DNA of 64,000 bases from contig JABSQO010000001.1 of NCBI GenBank assembly GCA_013215775.1, positions 1 to 64,000 on the forward strand, in the 5' to 3' direction. Made by a program: the position numbers and the translations under genes. How positions within the stretch are numbered: position 1 is the first letter of the stretch; each line of letters opens with the position of its first letter. This DNA is from Piscirickettsiaceae bacterium. GTDB lineage: Bacteria; Pseudomonadota; Gammaproteobacteria; Nitrosococcales; Methylophagaceae. Shown in pieces: positions 8,633-18,608 of this stretch. Below the pieces are notes generated by a model. It had not been told where the DNA came from and searched no databases. It worked only from the letters and a program-made list of their open reading frames with translations.

Positions 8633-9628
8633 TTATTGCCATGGGCGGTTGTATGCACCCAGTGTTGTTTGGGTACCTTCTGACACGCTGGCAAGATCAT
8701 TCATCCATTGTGGTTTAGCGACATAGTTTTGTGAATCTGAATGGCAACTATCGATGGCTTGTCGCCATACTTTCGCGACCTTAGATACATACGCCGTACT
8801 GCGTTGACGGCCTTCAATTTTGATCGCTTTTACCCCTGCTGCTTGTAACTCGGGTAGAAGTTCTAAGGTATTCAAACTCGTCGGTTCTTCTAAGGCATGA
8901 TAGGTATGACCATCAACATTAAACCGACCTTTACACACGACGGGATAACCCGCTTTTTCATCCTTGCTGTAACGGTCAATCAACACGCCATTTAAGCGAC
9001 TCTCCGTACCTTCTGGCGTTTCAACCCAACGAACCGCTTTGGCTGGGCTGCATGCACCGCAGGTATTCGGTGATTCGCCGGTGGCATAAGAAGATAATAA
9101 ACAACGTCCTTCGACCATCACACATAAACTACCAAAGCCAAAGACCTCTAGTTCCACTGGGCTATCTTCTGCCAAGCGTTTAACTTGTGACATGGATAAT
9201 ACCCGTGGAATAACCGCTCGTTTAATATCAAACTGTTGTTTATAAAATCGTAAGGCTTCGGCATTGGTCGCTGAACCCTGTACCGATAAATGACGAGCAA
9301 GATTGGGATGGTTTTCAGTGGCATAGGCCAATACACCAGCGTCTGCAATAATCAAAGCATCAATACCTATATCAGCTGCAACATCCACCGCTTTTTGCCA
9401 ACGTGACCAGCCCGCAGGTTGAGGAAAAGTATTGATGGCAACATAAACTTTGCTGCCACGATCATGGGCATAGTTGACGGCTTTTTGTGCCGTGCCATCG
9501 TTAAAATTTAGGCCAGCAAAATGTCGAGCGTTAGTATCATCTTTAAAACCGATATAAACGGCATCGGCACCGCTATCAACAGCCATTTTCAGCATCGAGA
9601 TATTGCCTGCTGGGCAAACCAGTTCCAT
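8633..9628 (-). CDS. ubiU: U32 peptidase family, UbiU
   Basis: MELVCPAGNISMLKMAVDSGADAVYIGFKDDTNARHFAGLNF; U32 signature. Confidence 0.93.
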   Translation of the reverse strand: MELVCPAGNISMLKMAVDSGADAVYIGFKDDTNARHFAGLNFNDGTAQKAVNYAHDRGSKVYVAINTFPQPAGWSRWQKAVDVAADIGIDALIIADAGVLAYATENHPNLARHLSVQGSATNAEALRFYKQQFDIKRAVIPRVLSMSQVKRLAEDSPVELEVFGFGSLCVMVEGRCLLSSYATGESPNTCGACSPAKAVRWVETPEGTESRLNGVLIDRYSKDEKAGYPVVCKGRFNVDGHTYHALEEPTSLNTLELLPELQAAGVKAIKIEGRQRSTAYVSKVAKVWRQAIDSCHSDSQNYVAKPQWMNDLASVSEGTQTTLGAYNRPWQ

Positions 9629-9700
9629 CCCTTTCCCCTTGTTTTATCTCGCTACATAATAAGGGTTTTAGTCAGCAAGAAATGGCTAGTTGATTCTCTT

Positions 9701-9714
9701 TTGATCCATGTCAT
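9701..9714. promoter_or_regulatory. weak FNR/Anr-like half-conserved site in the ubiU-ubiT divergent region
   Basis: ttgatccatgtcat versus TTGATNNNNATCAA. Confidence 0.35.
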
Positions 9715-9782
9715 TGTTATCCTGCTGATAAGCGCCATTATGGTCATTAAATCTAATTTACACGCTTAAAGTGAGATCAAAT

Positions 9783-10298
9783 ATGGCAGCAATTCCGCAT
9801 AAACTTGCGTTATTAATTCCTCAAAAATTAGCACGCTTACCCGGCATTCAATATTTGCCGTGGAGAACGCCTTTTAGATTGTTGCCCAAGGCTGTTCAAT
9901 TAACTATTGCCACAAAAGTATCTAACTACTTGCTACAACAACAACTGATGGATGGCGAACTCGATTTTCTTGAAGATGCAGTACTAAGAATTCAAATCAA
10001 AGACTTAAATTTTGATTGGCAAGTCTGTTTAAAGCAGAACCAGCTCTCTTTTAGTGAAGGCATAAACACTGCTGACACTACATTTTCTGGTAACTGCAAA
10101 GAATTTTTATTATTAGCGAGTCGGCGTGAAGATCCTGACACGTTGTTTTTTCAACGCCGCTTATCAATTGAAGGCGATACTGAATTGGGGCTGCAAGTGA
10201 AGAATCTTATTGATAGCGTTGATTTAGACGAGTTTCCACAGTCGTTAAATCATGCCATCTATTTAACCGCTGACTTTGTTGAGGCTTTGCCGCAATAG
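9783..10298 (+). CDS. ubiT: SCP2-domain ubiquinone biosynthesis accessory factor UbiT
   Basis: SCP2-like protein divergent from ubiUV; ATG 9783 (ORF track starts at GTG 9771). Confidence 0.85.
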   Translation: MAAIPHKLALLIPQKLARLPGIQYLPWRTPFRLLPKAVQLTIATKVSNYLLQQQLMDGELDFLEDAVLRIQIKDLNFDWQVCLKQNQLSFSEGINTADTTFSGNCKEFLLLASRREDPDTLFFQRRLSIEGDTELGLQVKNLIDSVDLDEFPQSLNHAIYLTADFVEALPQ

Positions 10299-10840
10299 CC
10301 CATATTGCTACTTACTTTTGGTCTAAAGGGTTTGATAACTGTTTCATCACATTCCAAATAAGGCCCTTCCATCAGGTCGATGCAATACGGTACCGCAGGA
10401 AAAACAGCATCAAGACATTCTCGAATAGACTTAGGTTTGCCGGGAAGGTTAATAATCAGACTATTTCTTCTTAGCCCTGCGGTCTGGCGAGACAAAATAG
10501 CAGTTGGTACAAATTTCAATGATTCTGCCCGCATTAATTCACCAAATCCCGGCATCATACGATCACATACAGCTTCCGTTGCTTCCGGTGTCACATCACG
10601 TTTTGCCGGCCCTGTTCCACCCGTTGTCACCACAAGGCAACAGTGATCTTCATCTACCATTTTGATCAACATGGCTTCAATCTCAGCCTGTTCATCCGGA
10701 ATCACCTCATAAACCGGTTGCCAAGACGATGTCAGATAATCATTTAAGGTTTCAATAATTGCCTTGCCAGAAATATCTTGATAAATACCCTTGCTGGCAC
10801 GATCACTGATTGCCACGATGCCAATTTTTGCTACTGTCAT
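10259..10840 (-). CDS. mogA: molybdopterin adenylyltransferase
   Basis: AKIGIVAISDRASKGIYQD, VVTTGGTGPAKRDVTPEAT, LPGKPKSIRECLDAVFPAVPYCIDLMEGPYLE. Confidence 0.93.
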   Translation of the reverse strand: MTVAKIGIVAISDRASKGIYQDISGKAIIETLNDYLTSSWQPVYEVIPDEQAEIEAMLIKMVDEDHCCLVVTTGGTGPAKRDVTPEATEAVCDRMMPGFGELMRAESLKFVPTAILSRQTAGLRRNSLIINLPGKPKSIRECLDAVFPAVPYCIDLMEGPYLECDETVIKPFRPKVSSNMGYCGKASTKSAVK

Positions 10841-10867
10841 AATGCTAAAACCTAAAAATTAATACGG

Positions 10868-11437
10868 CTAAGTGCTAAAAGCCAATTGATGAAACAAAGT
10901 CACATCATCTAATTCAGGATGAAATGTCAGCCCAATATGCCTGCCTTGTCGAACTGCCACAGCGTTATTGTTATAACTCGCTAACAGCTCAACATCTGGC
11001 CCAATATCACTGATTATTGGCGCTCGAATAAAGGTAGCAGGAATGGTTTCCTGCTTATCCTTAAGATTGACGACCACATCATCCACAAATGAATCTAATT
11101 GTCGCCCATAGGCATTGCGTGTCACATTGACATCGATCAAGCCAAACGTATTTATATCTGCGTCACTGTGTAGTGCGTTACCTAGCATGATCAAACCAGC
11201 ACAGGTGCCTAATATGGGATATTGCTGAGCAAAAGTCTGGATTGGCTGCCTTAATCCAGTCGTATCTAACAACTTGCTCATCGTTGTAGATTCCCCGCCG
11301 GGTATAACCAAACCAGATACTTGCCCTAGTTGCTCTTGGTAACGTACTAATATCGGCTCAAAATTTAACTGCAATAAAATCTGACTGTGTTTTTCAACAT
11401 TACCCTGTAAGGCAAGTAAGCCTATCTTCACTACCAA
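10868..11437 (-). CDS. pdxT: pyridoxal 5'-phosphate synthase glutaminase subunit
   Basis: [44 protein letters not shown]. Confidence 0.96.
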   Translation of the reverse strand: MVVKIGLLALQGNVEKHSQILLQLNFEPILVRYQEQLGQVSGLVIPGGESTTMSKLLDTTGLRQPIQTFAQQYPILGTCAGLIMLGNALHSDADINTFGLIDVNVTRNAYGRQLDSFVDDVVVNLKDKQETIPATFIRAPIISDIGPDVELLASYNNNAVAVRQGRHIGLTFHPELDDVTLFHQLAFST

Positions 11438-12318
11438 CCTCGTTCCTGTAAACGCTGTTCAACTGGAATTTCCGCAATAACAAGACCTTTCATCGCACTT
11501 CTTAGGCCTGTTGAAATCTCAGCCAATTTTTGAGCATCATCAAAATACGTTACCGCTTCAACGATAGCTTTGGCCCTATCCGCGGGATCGTCACTCATAA
11601 ATATTCCTGATCCGACAAATACCGTTTCTGCACCTAATTGCATCATCAATGCCGCATCAGCTGGGGTTGCCACGCCACCAGCTGCAAAATTAGGTACGGG
11701 TAATTTTCCTGTTTCTGCGACCTGACGAACCAAATCAAACGGCGCACCAAAATCTCTCGCTTTTGCCATCAGTTCTTCAATTCCCAAGCCGGTCAGACTT
11801 TTCATATCATATTGAAGCTGACGCATATGTCGTACCGCTTCAACAATGTTACCGCTACCCGCCTCACCTTTAGTTCGAATCATGGCGGCACCTTCACCTA
11901 TCCGTCTTAATGCTTCCCCTAGATTTCGACAACCACAGACAAAGGGTACTTTAAACTCATTTTTCCAAATATGATTCGTTTCATCGGCTGGAGTTAGTAC
12001 TTCACTTTCATCAATAAAATCAACGTCCAGTGCTTGTAAAATCTGAGCCTCAACAAAATGACCAATTCGGCATTTCGCCATCACAGGAATAGAAACCTCA
12101 TTCTGTATTCCTTTGATCATTTCTGGATCACTCATTCGTGCAATGCCACCATCTTTTCGAATGTCAGATGGAATTCGCTCCAATGCCATCACGGCAACAG
12201 CGCCCGCGTCTTGTGCAATTTTTGCTTGCTCAGGATTGGTAACATCCATAATTACTCCACCTTTGAGCATTTCAGCCAAACCAATTTTCAGCTTAAATGA
12301 ATCTGTACTTTGTGCCAT
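11431..12318 (-). CDS. pdxS: pyridoxal 5'-phosphate synthase lyase subunit
   Basis: [56 protein letters not shown]. Confidence 0.98.
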   Translation of the reverse strand: MAQSTDSFKLKIGLAEMLKGGVIMDVTNPEQAKIAQDAGAVAVMALERIPSDIRKDGGIARMSDPEMIKGIQNEVSIPVMAKCRIGHFVEAQILQALDVDFIDESEVLTPADETNHIWKNEFKVPFVCGCRNLGEALRRIGEGAAMIRTKGEAGSGNIVEAVRHMRQLQYDMKSLTGLGIEELMAKARDFGAPFDLVRQVAETGKLPVPNFAAGGVATPADAALMMQLGAETVFVGSGIFMSDDPADRAKAIVEAVTYFDDAQKLAEISTGLRSAMKGLVIAEIPVEQRLQERGW

Positions 12319-12340
12319 CTATCAAAACCTCATTAAATAA

Positions 12341-13021
12341 TTAGGATGTTCTTAACGTAAATTTGGGAAACATGGCATTGATCGTATTTATAAAAATACC
12401 GTCAAGTACAAAGGGAGTGCCATCAAAATCATAATCTTCAACCGCACGACATTGCTGTAATGCGTAATTTTTCACCCCTACTGCCGCCAATATTTTTGCC
12501 AGTTCAAGCAGTGTATTTCCGGCAAAGAAATTGGGATCAACCGTAGTGCGAACTTCATAATCAATACCACTTTCCAGAAGTAGTTTCAGGCTTTCACGAA
12601 CCTTTTTGCCACTTCCTTCTATCCCCGTTAGATCTGCATAGTTGGTAAATGTTGTTTTGACATCAAGACCTACCCAATCCAGCAGTGGCAAGCATCGGGA
12701 TAAACGTTGTGGATTGCCACCCGCAGTATGGAGTGCAACTTTAAAACCCATATCCTTCACAGCAGCTATCGCTTCTGATAAACCAGATTGCAATAATGGT
12801 TCACCACCACTAAAGACCACGCCATCCAACAATCCACGTCGCTTTTCTAAAAAACATCGCAACATTTCCCAATCATCAGCGGCTTCATCTACCTTCAGCA
12901 GATGAGGGTTCTGACAATAAGCACATCGCCAAGCACAGCCTTGTAAAAACACGACTGCAGCTAAATGACCGGGGAAATCAATGGTAGTGAACGGGGTCAT
13001 GCCACCAATATTGAGGTGCAT
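12341..13021 (-). CDS. nrdG: anaerobic ribonucleoside-triphosphate reductase activating protein
   Basis: Radical SAM GCAWRCAYCQNPHLL, next to nrdD. Confidence 0.93.
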   Translation of the reverse strand: MHLNIGGMTPFTTIDFPGHLAAVVFLQGCAWRCAYCQNPHLLKVDEAADDWEMLRCFLEKRRGLLDGVVFSGGEPLLQSGLSEAIAAVKDMGFKVALHTAGGNPQRLSRCLPLLDWVGLDVKTTFTNYADLTGIEGSGKKVRESLKLLLESGIDYEVRTTVDPNFFAGNTLLELAKILAAVGVKNYALQQCRAVEDYDFDGTPFVLDGIFINTINAMFPKFTLRTS

Positions 13022-13040
13022 TTAACGAGTACCGTTTTTG

Positions 13041-13211
13041 TTAATGATGTGTTGGGTGTTCAACAAAGTGTTTGCGTTCAGCATGCTCACTTTGCTTACC
13101 AGGGTTGAATGACGTTACTGGGCGGTGATAGCCCATCACGCGTGTCCATATTTCACAGCGCTGACGTTCTTCTTCACGCAATTCAATAGTCATAGTGTTG
13201 TTAGTTGACAT
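13041..13211 (-). CDS. 56 aa NrdD C-terminal glycyl-radical-domain-like protein
   Basis: MSTNNTMTIELREEERQRCEIWTRVMGYHRPVTSFNPGKQSEHAERKHFVEHPTHH; RVMGYHRP motif; strong SD (aggag) before ATG 13211; absent from the ORF track. Confidence 0.85.
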   Translation of the reverse strand: MSTNNTMTIELREEERQRCEIWTRVMGYHRPVTSFNPGKQSEHAERKHFVEHPTHH

Positions 13212-13241
13212 AGTTTTCTCCTGTTTAACATATTTAAATGA

Positions 13242-15290
13242 TTAGGCAGCAGCCTGTTGAGTCCGCTTTTCTGCCAATATTTCTTTATCACAATCTGGAC
13301 AGAATTCATGTTCACCTGAAAGATAGCCGTGCTTGGGACAAATTGAGAATGTGGGTGTAATCGTAATGTAGGGAAGTCGGAAACGTTCCAATACTCGCCG
13401 AACCAATGTGCTACATGCTTTTGAATCCGAGATCCGTTCGTTCATATAAAGGTGCAGCACTGTGCCGCCAGTGTATTGAGTTTGCAACTCATCTTGTAGT
13501 GATAAAGCCTCAAACGGATCATCCGTCAACCCAACGGGTAACTGTGAAGAATTCGTATAGTAGGGTGCATCCTTAGTGCCGGCCTGAATAATGTCAGTAA
13601 AACGCTTACGATCTTCTTTTGCAAAGCGGTAAGTCGTTCCTTCAGCAGGTGTTGCCTCCAGGTTATACATATTCCCCGTTTCATCCTGAAAAGCGATTAA
13701 CTTTTCTCTAATATGGGTAAGGAGACGTGAAGAAAAACTCCGACCCCACTCATCACTAATATCATGGGTGTCATCACTGAAGTTACGGATCATCTCGTTA
13801 AGTCCGTTGACACCAATAGTGGAGAAATGATTTCTCAGCGTCCCCAGATAACGCTTGGTATAAGGATATAATCCACCATCCATATAACGTTGAATCATCT
13901 TACGTTTGATCTCTAGGCTGTTCTTGGCCAGTTCCATCAACCTGTCAACATTTTTAATTAAAGCGGTTTCGTCATTGCTATACAGATAACCAAGACGAGC
14001 ACAGTTGATGGTGACAACCCCAATAGAACCCGTTTGTTCAGCAGAACCAAACAGGCCGTTACCACGTTTCAACAACTCTCGAAGATCCAGTTGTAGGCGG
14101 CAACACATTGAACGAACCTGACTTGGCTCCATATCAGAGTTAATAAAATTCTGGAAATACGGCAATCCATATTTGGCTGTCATATCAAATAACCGTATTG
14201 CATTATCACTTTCCCAAGGGAAATCTTTAGTGATGTTGTAGGTAGGAATTGGAAAGGTAAAAACGCGACCCTTGGCATCACCAGCAATCATTACTTCAAT
14301 ATAGGCTTGATTGATCATGTCCATTTCTACTTGCAAGTCGCCATAAGAAAAGTCCATTTCTTCACCAGCAATTACCGGAATTTGTTCCTGCAAGTCATTG
14401 GGGCAAACCCAGTCAAAAGTTAGGTTAGTAAAGGGTGTTTGTGTTCCCCATCGTGAAGGAACGTTAAGGTTATAGATAAACTCCTGAATACATTGGCGAA
14501 CAGTATCGTAGCTCAACTCTCCACGGCGTATATAAGGTGCTAAATAAGTATCAAAGGAACTAAAAGCCTGTGCTCCAGCCCATTCATTTTGCAAGGCTCC
14601 AAGGAAATTCACCATCTGCCCTAACGCACTGGAAAAATGCTTTGGAGGGCCGGCTTCAACCTTACCCGGCACACCGTTGAAACCCTCAGTCAATAAAGTT
14701 CGCAATGACCAACCTGCACAGTAACCTGCCAACATATCGAGGTCATGAATATGAAGATCCCCTTCACGGTGAACCAATCCTATTTCTTTAGGATAGACAT
14801 GGTTAAGCCAATAGTTAGCAGTAACCTTACCTGCCGTGTTGAGGATCAAGCCACCTAAAGAATAGCCTTGGTTGGCATTTGCATTGACCCGCCAGTCGAG
14901 TTGTTGCAGATATTCATTCATCGAGGACTCAACATCGATCATAGACTTTTGATCTTGACGCAACTTTCCATGTTGTTCGCGATAGACAATATATGCACGT
15001 GCAGTGCGGTAATGGTCAGAAGTAATTAAGACCTGTTCGACCACATCCTGAATTTGTTCAATCTCAAGTGTACGAGTTGCATAACGATGGCGCAGCACCT
15101 TTAATACTTGAAGGGTTAATCGTTGAGCCTCGTCTTTGGAAAATTCATCGGTGGCAAGACCTGCACGTTGGATCGCTAAGAGAATCTTATCCGTATTAAA
15201 TTTAGCCTGCTGACCATCACGTTTCATTACCATTATGGGTAATTTGTCTACCGAGGGATCTTTAGTCGTTGTTGCTTTCTCTGTATACAT
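13242..15290 (-). CDS. nrdD: anaerobic (class III) ribonucleoside-triphosphate reductase large part
   Basis: ATP-cone N-terminus (VMKRDGQQAKFNTDKI), SMCCRLQLDL, Zn motif CPKHGYLSGEHEFCPDC; ATG 15290 with SD preferred over TTG 15311. Confidence 0.95.
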   Translation of the reverse strand: MYTEKATTTKDPSVDKLPIMVMKRDGQQAKFNTDKILLAIQRAGLATDEFSKDEAQRLTLQVLKVLRHRYATRTLEIEQIQDVVEQVLITSDHYRTARAYIVYREQHGKLRQDQKSMIDVESSMNEYLQQLDWRVNANANQGYSLGGLILNTAGKVTANYWLNHVYPKEIGLVHREGDLHIHDLDMLAGYCAGWSLRTLLTEGFNGVPGKVEAGPPKHFSSALGQMVNFLGALQNEWAGAQAFSSFDTYLAPYIRRGELSYDTVRQCIQEFIYNLNVPSRWGTQTPFTNLTFDWVCPNDLQEQIPVIAGEEMDFSYGDLQVEMDMINQAYIEVMIAGDAKGRVFTFPIPTYNITKDFPWESDNAIRLFDMTAKYGLPYFQNFINSDMEPSQVRSMCCRLQLDLRELLKRGNGLFGSAEQTGSIGVVTINCARLGYLYSNDETALIKNVDRLMELAKNSLEIKRKMIQRYMDGGLYPYTKRYLGTLRNHFSTIGVNGLNEMIRNFSDDTHDISDEWGRSFSSRLLTHIREKLIAFQDETGNMYNLEATPAEGTTYRFAKEDRKRFTDIIQAGTKDAPYYTNSSQLPVGLTDDPFEALSLQDELQTQYTGGTVLHLYMNERISDSKACSTLVRRVLERFRLPYITITPTFSICPKHGYLSGEHEFCPDCDKEILAEKRTQQAAA

Positions 15291-15344
15291 ACTCGCTTTC
15301 CCTTTATCCAAATAGTGTATTTCAAGTTACACCAAATGCAACAT

Positions 15345-15397
15345 AACACAACATGTAGTATGTAAGACGAGTTAAAACCACAACATGTTGTGGTTTT
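15345..15397 (-). promoter_or_regulatory. two tandem NrdR-box-like palindromes upstream of nrdD
   Basis: 24 bp perfect palindrome aaaaccacaacatgttgtggtttt (15374-15397) and acacaacatgtagtatgt centred about 32 bp away. Confidence 0.7.
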
Positions 15398-15409
15398 GAT
15401 CTAGATCAA
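15396..15409. promoter_or_regulatory. FNR/Anr binding site
   Basis: ttgatctagatcaa, perfect match to TTGATNNNNATCAA, about 106 bp upstream of the nrdD ATG. Confidence 0.8.
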
Positions 15410-15611
15410 TATTTACACTTACTTGTAAGATAGTTCTTTCTCAAACAGTCCAATCATTTCATTACAAAAAACACAGTTTTATGTGTAAAAACTGGTTGTC
15501 CACATCAAATACTCAAACCACTATGTGTAAATTGATGGGATACGTTGGTATTTAAGATAAAACTCATAAGCTAGGCAAAAATAACTGTAATGGTTGAAAA
15601 CAGCACTAAAT

Positions 15612-15696
15612 CCATACATTAATACAATATTGTATGGCTAATTGTTTGCTACAAGAACAAAGACATGTTACTTTTGTATGGAAATATTGCATACAA
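15612..15696. promoter_or_regulatory. repeated TGTATG(G) half-sites, candidate MocR operator
   Basis: ccataca 15612-18, tgtatgg 15631-37, ttgtatg 15674-80, catacaa 15690-96. Confidence 0.55.
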
Positions 15697-15707
15697 GGTA
15701 ATTGATA

Positions 15708-17096
15708 ATGTCCTCATGGAAACCAAGAATTGAACAAAGTGCCCGTCTTAAATACTTAGGTATTGTTGAAGCGCTTGAAGCTGATATCTATGCAGGCTAT
15801 GTTAATACCGGTGATCGACTACCGTCACAACGAACTATTGCCGAGGAATTAAGCGTTGATCTGACAACCGTTACCCGTGCATTTAATGAAGCGCGACGAC
15901 GAGGGTTAATTGACGCAAAAGCAGGGCGTGGCACCTTCATTAAGGAAGGCGTTGAAAGTAAGATCATTTCACGCGATTCAGAAGATAATCCACCATTGGA
16001 TTTGAGTATGAATAATCCACCTCAGCCTGAAAAAGCCAATCTGCAACAACGCATACCCGATGGCATTGCCAGCCTTATTTCTGGTGCACGTCAAATGTTG
16101 CAATTACATTATCAAGACAGTGCCGGCAGTCCCCACGATCGCGAAGCAGCGGCCACCTGGCTACGAAAGAAAATTACTGATGTTTCCGCAGAGCGTATAT
16201 TAATAACCGGCGGAGCCCAGGCGGCATTATTTGCTATCGCCAAATGCCTCATCAAACCTGGAGAAACCATTGCAGCTGGTGAGTTTAGCTATCCAGGATT
16301 GAAATCCGTAGCCGAACAATTAGACTTTAATCTTACTCCTTTGGCGATGGATGATGGCGGCATCATTCCCGAGTCGTTTGAACAGTGCTGCCAACTACAC
16401 CGACCAAAAGCACTCTATGTCATTCCCGCTATCGATAATCCAACAACAGCCACCTTGTCTACAGAACGACGCAAAGCCATTGCTGAGATCGCCCGTCGAT
16501 TTAATGTTTCGATTATTGAAGATGATCCCTACACGTCATTACAAAGTAATCCTTTTCCACCTATAGCAAATATGGCTCCTGAGTTAACTTGGCATATCTC
16601 AACGCTGTCTAAATGTGTCACCCCGGCGTTACGAATTGCCTATGTTATTGCGCCATCCTCTGCTGAAGCATTGAGCCTGTCTGCTGTATTAAGGGCAATC
16701 AGTGTGATGGCCTCACCATTAATGTCTGCGTTAGTTTCACGCTGGATTTACGATGGCACCATCGACGATATTGCAACCGCGATTAGAGACGAAAATGTAA
16801 AACGGCAGACCTTAGCCAAGAAATTATTAGCGGGTTATACGTTTTCAACGGATGTCGAAGGTCATCATCTCTGGCTGACACTACCTAATAATTGGCATGC
16901 TGATGACTTTGTTGCTCAGGCCAGTCGCTTAGGTGTGTCCATAGTGCCTAGCTCAATCTTTGCTATTGGTGATAGAACAACCCAAGCAGTAAGAATTTCA
17001 TTAGGGCTTACTCCCGATATTCAAACATTAAACGCCTTGTCCATTTTGGCGAAACTCATGTTGCAATCATCATTAACACCTAGAGCAATCGTATAG
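15708..17096 (+). CDS. MocR family (GntR-wHTH / aminotransferase-like) transcriptional regulator
   Basis: N-terminal wHTH (GDRLPSQRTIAEELSVDLTTVTRAFNEARRRGLI) and class I aminotransferase fold (STLSKCVTPALRIAYVI). Confidence 0.92.
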   Translation: MSSWKPRIEQSARLKYLGIVEALEADIYAGYVNTGDRLPSQRTIAEELSVDLTTVTRAFNEARRRGLIDAKAGRGTFIKEGVESKIISRDSEDNPPLDLSMNNPPQPEKANLQQRIPDGIASLISGARQMLQLHYQDSAGSPHDREAAATWLRKKITDVSAERILITGGAQAALFAIAKCLIKPGETIAAGEFSYPGLKSVAEQLDFNLTPLAMDDGGIIPESFEQCCQLHRPKALYVIPAIDNPTTATLSTERRKAIAEIARRFNVSIIEDDPYTSLQSNPFPPIANMAPELTWHISTLSKCVTPALRIAYVIAPSSAEALSLSAVLRAISVMASPLMSALVSRWIYDGTIDDIATAIRDENVKRQTLAKKLLAGYTFSTDVEGHHLWLTLPNNWHADDFVAQASRLGVSIVPSSIFAIGDRTTQAVRISLGLTPDIQTLNALSILAKLMLQSSLTPRAIV

Positions 17097-17143
17097 ATCA
17101 GTTTCAATAGTTATACCCACACAGTTTTAACGAGTAACAAGTA

Positions 17144-18577
17144 ATGAGTAACGAGCAAAAAGAATCAGCCATCACAGTAGGTATCTACCAAGAAATGACA
17201 GAGTGGCATGTTAACGATGGTGGTAGCAAAATTGTTGCTAAACGTATGCCAGGCAAGTTTAGGAATCTAAAATGGTTGGGCATGTTGACTTGGCTTCCTT
17301 TCTTCTTGGGCCCCTATATTCGCTGGGATGGCTCGCAAGCTATCTTGTTTGATATACCGAATCAACAATTTCACATTTTTGATATCACCATTTTCCCACA
17401 AGATATTTGGATGCTATCTCTAACGCTCCTTTTCTTTGCCATTCTATTAGCAGCAGTAACCAGTATTGCCGGGCGCGTTTTCTGTGGGTATTTTTGTTTT
17501 CAAACGGTATGGACCGATGTGTTCTCTTTTATAGAGGCTAAACTTGAGGGAGATACGCCTTCAAAAGCACAGAAATTTAAAAATGCCCCCTGGACTATCA
17601 ATAAAAGTATGCGTGTTTTAACCAAACATTCACTTTGGTTGATGATTTCCTTATTAACAGGGCTTTCATTTGTGGCATGGTTTATCGATGTTTTTCAACT
17701 ATGGGTTGATTATTTCACGCTACAGGCTCCGATGGCTGCATGGTTAATTCTGGCGACTTTTGCCGTGTTTACATATGGCTTTGCAGGGTTTATGCGTGAA
17801 CAAGTTTGTTTTTGGTTATGTCCATATGCACGGTTACAAGGGGTGATGTATGACCAAGATACGGTATTGCCAGCTTATGATGCAGAACGTGGTGAACCCA
17901 GAGGGAAACTGAATCAAGATGGGGTAGATAGCAGTCAAGGGAGTTGTATTGATTGTAAAGTCTGTGTTGCCGTTTGCCCAACAGGTATTGATATCAGACA
18001 GGGTCAACAGGAAGGCTGTATTACCTGTGGTATATGTATTGATGCCTGCGACAGCATAATGGATAAAATCGATCAGCCAAGAGGATTGATTCGTTATGCA
18101 TCGTACAAAGAACTACATCACAATGCACCTGCTATCGCTTTATGGAAACGGCCTCGAGTGCTTATTTATACCTTGATTTTATTAAGCTCAGTTGCAGGTG
18201 TGGTTTATGGGTTTACGCATTTATCACCTACGGAGTTTAAAGTGATTCATGAACGTCAGCCGCTCTTTGTTCTTCTTAGTGATGGCTCAATTCAAAATAA
18301 ATATACCCTGAAGTTATTAAATAAAACTAAAAAAGATATTGAGGTGGAATATCAGATCGAAGGGATAGATGGCGCGACAGCACGCGGCATAAAGAAAGTG
18401 TTCACTGTAGAACCCGGAAAAATAGTTCCTGTGACTGCCTTTGTAAAAGTACCAAAAGAAAACCTCACTGCCAATCTGATGCCAATTTTATTCAAGGCCA
18501 AGGTGATTTCAGGACCTAATATTACCGCACGTTATAAAAGTATGTTTATTGGACCGAACTCAATACACAATAAGTAG
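17144..18577 (+). CDS. ccoG: cytochrome c oxidase accessory protein CcoG (FixG/RdxA)
   Basis: TM protein with CGYFCFQTVWTDVF, CIDCKVCVAVCPTGIDIRQGQQEGCITCGICIDACD. Confidence 0.95.
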   Translation: MSNEQKESAITVGIYQEMTEWHVNDGGSKIVAKRMPGKFRNLKWLGMLTWLPFFLGPYIRWDGSQAILFDIPNQQFHIFDITIFPQDIWMLSLTLLFFAILLAAVTSIAGRVFCGYFCFQTVWTDVFSFIEAKLEGDTPSKAQKFKNAPWTINKSMRVLTKHSLWLMISLLTGLSFVAWFIDVFQLWVDYFTLQAPMAAWLILATFAVFTYGFAGFMREQVCFWLCPYARLQGVMYDQDTVLPAYDAERGEPRGKLNQDGVDSSQGSCIDCKVCVAVCPTGIDIRQGQQEGCITCGICIDACDSIMDKIDQPRGLIRYASYKELHHNAPAIALWKRPRVLIYTLILLSSVAGVVYGFTHLSPTEFKVIHERQPLFVLLSDGSIQNKYTLKLLNKTKKDIEVEYQIEGIDGATARGIKKVFTVEPGKIVPVTAFVKVPKENLTANLMPILFKAKVISGPNITARYKSMFIGPNSIHNK

Positions 18578-18608
18578 TGAGTGAAAAAGATAAGATTTGA
18601 GGCGAACG

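Noticed and set aside
9771-10840. Overlap of ubiT and mogA 3' ends as a novel antisense regulatory device
   Set aside because: Only about 40 bp of convergent overlap, common in compact bacterial genomes
13212-13241. Sequencing frameshift as explanation of the split NrdD
   Set aside because: The large ORF has a natural stop, then a 30 nt gap with a strong SD and ATG for the small ORF; a single indel would not simply fuse them, though resequencing would settle it
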